A stretch of DNA of 64,000 nt. It comes from Coprinellus micaceus (taxonomy: Eukaryota; Basidiomycota; Agaricomycetes; Agaricales; Psathyrellaceae). Below, in pieces: positions 58,115-64,000 of this stretch; positions within the stretch are counted from its first letter, which is position 1; every line of letters starts with the position of its first letter. The stretch covers positions 5,394,001 to 5,458,000 of the forward strand of contig OX596334.1 of the NCBI GenBank assembly GCA_951394405.1. Direction: 5' to 3'. The translations under genes were made by a program, and so were the position numbers. The notes under the pieces were generated by a model. That model made no database searches, had not been told where the DNA came from, and was given only the letters and a program-made list of their open reading frames with translations.

Positions 58115-58770
58115 GAGGAGACGGTGCCAGCAGGAGTGGTAATAAGAGTGAGCACCCGGATGATGTCGGACGCTACATCTAGCTATGCTTCCTAACCATC
58201 GGAGTCGACGCTCCCTTTATGTACAATTGCGCTTCTATTCAAGTTACCTCTTTCTAATTATTTGTCGCATTGCTGGGAATTTTACAGTGTTGGCAACGGC
58301 GAGTTCATTCAAGTAATACCGATTAAGGAATAAGGCGATGGCTTCTATTTTTTCAAGCTCCCCCCCCCTCAGTAGCGGTTGTGAAAGCTCCTCCTTGAAG
58401 TTCAAATAGAACGAATTTAGCGCCTGCTGTCCGAATTGGGCGGACTGTTGCGCAAGGCATCATGATGCGAGCGCCGCATCATTCGGTTGTCAGTCGGCGC
58501 GGACTATCCTCCTTTTGTTCTACCTTATTGTCTTTCGACTACCGTTGGTGACCGTGACTGCGGTGTTTAGAGACGATGCTCTCTCGCTGGAACAGAGTTG
58601 ATGATCATGATCTGGCACGGGTGCTCGGATTGCCTGTTCAACACTGCTCGGCCCTCGCTACTTCACCGTGACTGATAACTAGCAGGCCAAACCTTTTCCT
58701 GCGTCCTTCCCCGACGAAACTATCGCTTCTACTGGGCTCTCAAATCTTCTGGTGCTACATACCGATTTAT
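58115..58770. other. Intergenic, nothing recognised
   Basis: Short open frames only. Confidence 0.4.
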
Positions 58771-58773
58771 TAG

Positions 58774-60230
58774 ATGGGGCGTGGTGGAAAAAGCCGCGCT
58801 GGTGGTTCAAAGCGCCCGTGCAAAAAGGCGGCTCCGCCATCCAGGGAGTTCAATCACGGAATCCCCGACCCATTCGACAACCCTGCCCTATCCGAGGGCC
58901 AAACCTGGACTGATCACTACCATCATCCCACTCGTGCATCTTTTGACTGCCAGGGATGCGGCAGGATTTACGCTACCCTCCACCACCTCACCTCACACGA
59001 ACGGGCCTGCTTCTCAAACAAGCGAAGTATCAACGCCCTCCTGGAAGAAAGCAAGGCCTTTTGGGAGGCCAAAAAAAGGCGCAGGCTTGAGAAAACCAGT
59101 GGAGAACTTTCAGCTTCATCTCAGCATCCTGATCAGGTACGCCGTGCTCTCTAGACCTTACTACCCTCACGTGGGTCGAGGTTGCTCAATAGCATCGGAC
59201 GAACGACAGAGTATAGCATCGGATGAAAGCCGAGAGAACATCTTGAATGGTGATCAGCCTGATACCAACCAGGAGGGTGGAGTTGAATCGGTGCGTCACC
59301 ATGCTCGGTCTCGCTGTGAATCCGCGGGAAATCGCTCAGTTGGAAACTGTACTGGGGCAGAACTATGCCAATGTGCCCGGCCCGTCGTCCTCAAGGCCTG
59401 ATACAAGTCGCGAAGGCGAAGGCTCATCGGTACGTCCACATGAGTATTCCTGACATTTAGAGAAACTCGCTCACACTCACAATATGCTGTAACAGAACGG
59501 CTCAGGCCCACCTGGTCCCCCTCTCGAGGGAACTGGCGGCTTCGTTGTACAGCAGCTAACTACAGCTGGTGACACCGAATTGGTATGTTAGTACTCGCCC
59601 TTTGAACGGGGCCGCACACTTATAGTCGTTGAATTTAGGCTTCCGATGATCTTGGAGTTCCTGTAGCAAACCGTAAAGCAAAGAGGACGAAGAAGCTACC
59701 TACTCGGTACGAAGACAATGGCGACACGCTTCTTGAGCCTCCTGCTCCCGTTGAAGGCACAAATAAGAGTGTAGGGAATGAGACGGAAATTTTGACTCAA
59801 CAAGGTATGGATCTCCCGGGTTTACTTCGTTCTCGATGATCAATCCCATCTACCTTCTGTCATAGAACCTATGGGTACTACTGTCAGAGACACAAACAAG
59901 CGCATGGAGAATGAGCCGGAAGCTTCAACTGAGCCAGAAGCTTCGACCGAGCCCGAAATTTTGGCTGAGCAAGGTAGGCTTCTCTCGAGTTAGGTTCGTC
60001 CTCGATACTAAACGTGTGTGATTCCAACTATCATAGCCAAGGAGAGAGTCCTCTCCCTGCACGAATCCCGACAGAATGCGTTCGGAGTCATCCGGAGATA
60101 CACCTTACCTGTTGGTACCCGCCTCATACACGACCCGGAGCGACTGCCTACCCTTCGCGACTTGACGGACGTGTTGGAAGACAATGCTCATGTCAACTCT
60201 ATCTCTACAAAGAATACCTCTATTTCGAAC
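58774..60230 (+). pseudogene. N-terminal part of a third Plavaka-like gene, truncated by a LINE
   Basis: The ATG at 58774 opens MGRGGKSRAGGSKRPCKKAA. A C2H2-like finger follows (CQGCGRIYATLHHLTSHERAC, about 58951-59012, 21 residues if counted fully; key residues are C, C, H, H and C). A basic helix (EAKKRRRLEK) is next, then several small acidic or Ser/Pro-rich exons with a repeated EPEAST unit. The last visible exon (about 60039-60230) reads LHESRQNAFGVIRRYTLPVG and HDPERLPTLRDLTDVLED. This resembles the start of the Plavaka transposase region, as in NTYGLYRVYLG of the 23.8-kb copy. The frame runs straight into the poly(A) of the LINE at 60231, so the catalytic part would lie beyond the window. 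Confidence 0.6.
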
Positions 60231-63200
60231 ATTTTTTTTTTTTTTTTTTGGTAGAGCCTTTTGATGTACGAGCATCCGCGTTTCCACGTCCTCGACATCG
60301 GCTGGGGTTTATAATTGAATTTTCGCGCTTCGTACTACAGTGGAATCACCCCCCGGGGTGGGGGGGTCTACCACGGTAGAAATCCGGTTCCGGACACCAG
60401 GTCTACGACCTGGTAGTGTGAGACTCACGGCCGGCTCCCACTCACCTTCCGATGTGTGGTTGCCGACCTAGGTCAGCGGTTTCGTCCCTGGGGACGAGGA
60501 ACCGCTGACCCCCTACTCACTAAAACTCCGAGATTCCTGTGGTACTTGAGGGATTTGCGCATTTTTTCATCATCGTTGGTGACGCCCTCCCACGTCGCCA
60601 ACGCTTCACTTAATTTCACGGCACGATTTCCGTATTTCTTGTTGTTCGATGCGTGGATGTCGAAGTCTAGACGCTTTTTCATCATGCTATACCATGCGTT
60701 CTCAGCCTCCTGGGTCGTGACTCTTTTATCCTGTGCACCTTGGTGTCCTACTGCCCATGCACATCTCTTGGTCCAGATTAGCCATGCTGTCTCCGATATC
60801 ACCATCGTATATAGTCTGTTTGTGCCCGTTTTGCTTCCTCTCGCGGCTGGGAATGCACAGGAGATAATTTCTCCTATATTTTCGGGCTTTGACCAGGCTG
60901 CACCTTTTTCCTGCATTATGTTGTTTACGAGCTTCCACATGGTTTCTTGCCCTGTATGTGGGCATCTCAGTATGATGTGGTCCGGTGTTTCCAGGACCCC
61001 ACAGGCAGCGCAGTTTTCATTTTCGGGTGCGACTCGGTTACCGCAAGGTAGCCCTTTGTGGATCAGTTTCCAGAGGAAAGCCTTTATCTTTTTTTGTATG
61101 AGGTACTTCGACCTTATCGCTTTCCATATGCGGTCGTCGTTCGGTTTGTATCCCAGTCTGTTATCTATTGCACGCCTCGTCTCGTCGAGGTTGGCACTTG
61201 TTGAGTCACGTGTTCTCAGCCCTTGGCGCCTAATTTCAAGGAGGCTCCGATACAGGTTGGATTGGGTCATTGTCTGGATCCGTGCTCCTCGTATTTTTTG
61301 TGTGGGGGTAACGTCCGTCATTGGTATGTTTGTTGGGGGCAGGGCAGTTGCCTGTCTCGCAGCCTCCTTCACCTTTGACCTTATAGTTGTGTTCGATTCC
61401 TTATTGTAAAGTCTGAATATTGTTGCACCTTCCCTTCGTCGGAGGTTCGCTGTTAGCTCTCTCATGATTGACTTATCTCCTCTGTGGTCTAGCCAGTCTT
61501 TGTCTTCCATTTTTGCCAGTGTCGTTGTGAGCGAGGTCACGACGTACTCGGACTTTAGGTGGATTCGGATACCTCGGTCTCGCGGCGCTCTCTGGGTCAC
61601 GCTTAGCACAGCCAGTGCGCCGGCATTTTCGTCAGATGCTTCCACGGTTGTTGGTACTCTGCCATCTACCACTATGTCATCGTTCGTCGTCGATCTGGCT
61701 GAGTACGATGCACTTGCATCCGTACATCCTCTTCTTTGGGTTATTGTCTCAACATACACATCGGCAATGTTCCTATCGTCCACATTCGGTCTCGTTACCT
61801 GCATTCCTCAGCGTGCCCAGGATGTCGGCTCGTCAGGCGAGAATATTCTGAATCCGTGGTGGATTTCGTCATACCCGTTCAGTAGGGGGTTGAAGGGTTC
61901 ATCGTCATCGTGTAGCTCCATGGTCTCTCTCAGGTGCGTGTGGTCCTTGTTTATGGCTGCGAGGTTTGGCTCTTGGTGCATCGGGTTCCATTTCTCCCAT
62001 ATTGAGTCGAGGTATACGCCCGCCCATTCGTAGCACCCTTGTGGGTCATCGCATCCTATTGCCCTGCTTGTGTTACACTTCTCACAGTGACACCCCTGGT
62101 CTGGGTTGGGTTCGTCCTCGTCTGCCCCCTGCGGGACATTATCATGGGGGAACATAACGACGAACCATTCTAGGTCTCCCACTGTGTATATTCTGTGGAC
62201 GTCTCTCAGGCACCTTGCGATTCTCCCAGTATCCGTTGTCCATCCCGTCCTATCACGTCCTGGGTGGAACCACAGTGGGAGTATTTGTTTGACCTTCATG
62301 GGCACCACAGGTGGCGCATACATTAGGTTGTATTTTATGGCTACTTCTATCATCTTTCGAGTTGATAGTGGGAGTCCGCTTCGGCCTCCTTGTTTGTATG
62401 TGCTCCATGTCTGGAGGAAGATGTTTGTAACTGCCTCGCGGTCATTTATTCTTTGTGTTTTCGGGATGTCTCTCCAGATCAGGTCTGCAGCTATCTGTGG
62501 CCACCTGATTTTTAGGGCCTTCGCCATCACAAACCTCCTGAGGAGCATGAGGTATATTGCGTCGTTTCTCAGGTCAATGTCCAGGACACTTTTCCCTCCA
62601 TGTTTGTGGTGCAGGGATGCGGTCTCCTTGTTTACGCTTGGGGTCTTGCCGTTCCACATTATCTTTTTAATTACTTTTGTGACATGGTTTGCGACGCTCT
62701 TTGGCATTCCTTGGACAGCTGTCCTGTATTGGGTTCTCCCCCCTGGTTCGAGTTTTGTCAGGAGACTCCTCCCTTCAAGTGAGGGGTTTGATTTGAGGAA
62801 GTAGTCGACTTTGGAGTCTAGAGTTTCGAGCGTGGGGGTCCACACACTGACATCGTCTACTCCATTTCCTACGAAAGCTCCTAGTGCTCTGATCGGCTGT
62901 CCTTCAACTGCCACCTTTATTTCGTCGGGGATCTTTGATGATTCGTCTCCGGGGGTGACACATCTGTCGTCGCGGATCCTGTCTCGGTATTCCTTTTTTC
63001 CTACTGGAATGGTTTCTGTTTTGTCAACATTGAAGTGCGCACCTGATGCACAGCACCACCTCTGGAGGAGCGCTTCTAGTTCTGGGAAGCTGTCGCAGTC
63101 AGACAGGAATATTGTCGTATCGTCGGCGAAGAGTGATATTATTAGCTGTTCCGTTTGCTCTGGCGTGTTGAAGCCTTTCAGGTTGGATTTTCGGATTAAA

Positions 63201-64000
63201 CAGGCCAGTGATTCGATTGCTATATTGAATAGCAGGCAGGACAGTGGGTCTCCTTGCCTTACGCCTCTCAATACTCTGAAGGGGTCACTGACTTCCCCGT
63301 TTATGATCACTGATGTCTCTGCCTGTTGGTACAGGGATCTTATTGTCTTGCGGAAGCTTTCGGGGCATTCAAGCTGCTCTAATGACTGCTGTAGGAATCG
63401 GTGTGTGATTCTGTCGTATGCCTTTTCTTGGTCTAGGAAGACGAGTACACCATTCTCTTCCTCTGCCTCACACCATCTTATCATAAGCTTTATCAGCTCG
63501 GTTTGGTCGTCTATCCGTCTCCCTTTCATGAAGCCGGCTTGGTCTGGGTGGATGACCTTGAGTGCTGCGGGGGCTAGCTTCATGGATAGGGCCTTTGTGA
63601 ATGTCTTATAGTCGGCATTTAGGACTGTTATTGGCCGGTAGTTTGCAATTTCGTCTCTATCTTTCTTTTTGTAGATCGGGCACATCCATCCCTCAGCAAA
63701 TTTACTCATCGGGGCAAGTCCGGACTGCTCAATGTCATTGTATATGCACTGGAGCAGTTGGACTATGTCCACTGGTTTCTCGTCCATGTCCTTTCACACT
63801 GCCTCGTCATATTTTTGTGCCATCTGTTTCCACATATCCGCAGGTATACCGTCAGGGCCGGACGCCTTCTCGTTTTTCATCGAGGCCAGTGCCAGTCGCA
63901 CTTCCTCATAGCTCATGCTCTTTCCCAGGGTTTCTTTATCTTCATTGTCGAATCTGGCTTCCATATTTCGCAGTACGTCGTCCGCTGCTTGGTCCCTCAC
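60231..64000 (-). mobile_element. LINE (non-LTR retrotransposon) with reverse transcriptase and RNase H, 5' end off window
   Basis: On the minus strand the element ends with a poly(A) of about 20 nt (T-run on the plus strand, 60231-60250), preceded by a 3' UTR (60251-60472). Its ORF2 occupies 60473 to the window edge. The orientation is opposite to the gene it interrupts. The target duplication cannot be checked because the other end is outside. Confidence 0.9.
60473..64000 (-). pseudogene. LINE ORF2: reverse transcriptase, RNase H-like region and zinc knuckle, with two in-frame TGA codons
   Basis: From the window edge: SMSYEEVRLALASMKNEKAS and GPDGIPADMWK (RT entry), then YRPITVLNADYKTFTKALS, DQAGFMKGRRIDDQ, LDQEKAYDRI, RGVRQGDPLSCLLFNIAIES and the FADDTTIFLSD catalytic motif (Asp-Asp). 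After a connecting region comes an RNase H-like domain (DASASYSARS, ENAGALAVLSV, LKSEYVVTSL; the canonical Asp in the last motif appears altered). It ends with a zf-RVT segment (FLWKLIHKGLPCGNRV, then CAACGVLETPDHIILRCPH). TGA codons at 63794-63796 and 61808-61810 lie in the same frame as all the rest. The copy is therefore recently dead. The RNase H places it in the fungal Tad/I-like group. Confidence 0.9.

Noticed and set aside
60456..63611. Plus-strand open frames of 189-317 codons over the LINE
   Set aside because: They are antisense to the clear reverse transcriptase and RNase H reading frame and have no domain of their own.

Overview
The window looks like a transposon-rich, gene-poor stretch of a basidiomycete (Agaricomycete) chromosome. 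The evidence is the many introns of about 45-80 nt with GTRNGT donors, CTRAY branch motifs and AG acceptors, together with the family content: a KDZ transposase with a CxC2 cysteine cluster, three Plavaka/CACTA-like transposase genes, a LINE with RNase H, and the mushroom-type families DUF6532, DUF6698 and DUF1996. I cannot name the species. All family calls come from motifs I recognise in the translations; no database search was run.

Layout. 1-4.4 kb: a decayed foldback-type element, an AGCT-rich low-complexity block, and a 2.16-kb non-autonomous MULE-like element (9-bp target duplication, subterminal arrays of a TCCAGTGGA motif, a GC-rich core and a tRNA-like remnant). 4.4-22.8 kb: an island of lineage-specific genes around a KDZ transposase gene. 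It holds a Ser/Pro-rich reading frame cut by the MULE, a tandem pair of cysteine-motif genes, the KDZ gene (8762-15015, minus), two further plus-strand genes, a minus-strand tandem pair of small helical proteins, a Lys/Ala-rich coiled-coil gene and a DUF6698-like fragment. The KDZ gene is split by a 2562-bp foldback element with 689-bp arms and a 7-bp target duplication; removing the element restores the reading frame exactly.

22.8-41.4 kb: a nearly complete Plavaka-like transposase gene (plus), a DUF1996 gene cut short beside it, about 4 kb with no gene I recognise, a second DUF1996 copy, a second Plavaka transposase (minus, one frameshift), and an apparently intact eight-exon DUF6532 gene. 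41.4-52.6 kb: mostly non-coding sequence with palindromic MITE-like pieces, a small two-exon ORF, a Cys/His-containing gene, an intact-looking DUF6698 gene, a perfect 18-bp hairpin and a three-exon coiled-coil gene. 52.7-55.9 kb: two near-identical 0.72-kb SINE-like repeats in inverted orientation, each with three tRNA-3'-half-like modules, enclosing a small three-exon gene. 55.9-64 kb: a four-exon 648-aa gene, then a third Plavaka-like gene truncated by a LINE whose poly(A) lies at 60231-60250 and whose 5' part runs off the window.

The strongest observations are the two element insertions with resolvable target duplications, the co-varying hairpins inside the 60-bp units of the foldback arms, the inverted pair carrying tRNA-3'-half modules, and the clustering of paralogous orphan genes around the KDZ transposase, which could be cargo of one large element (a hypothesis only).
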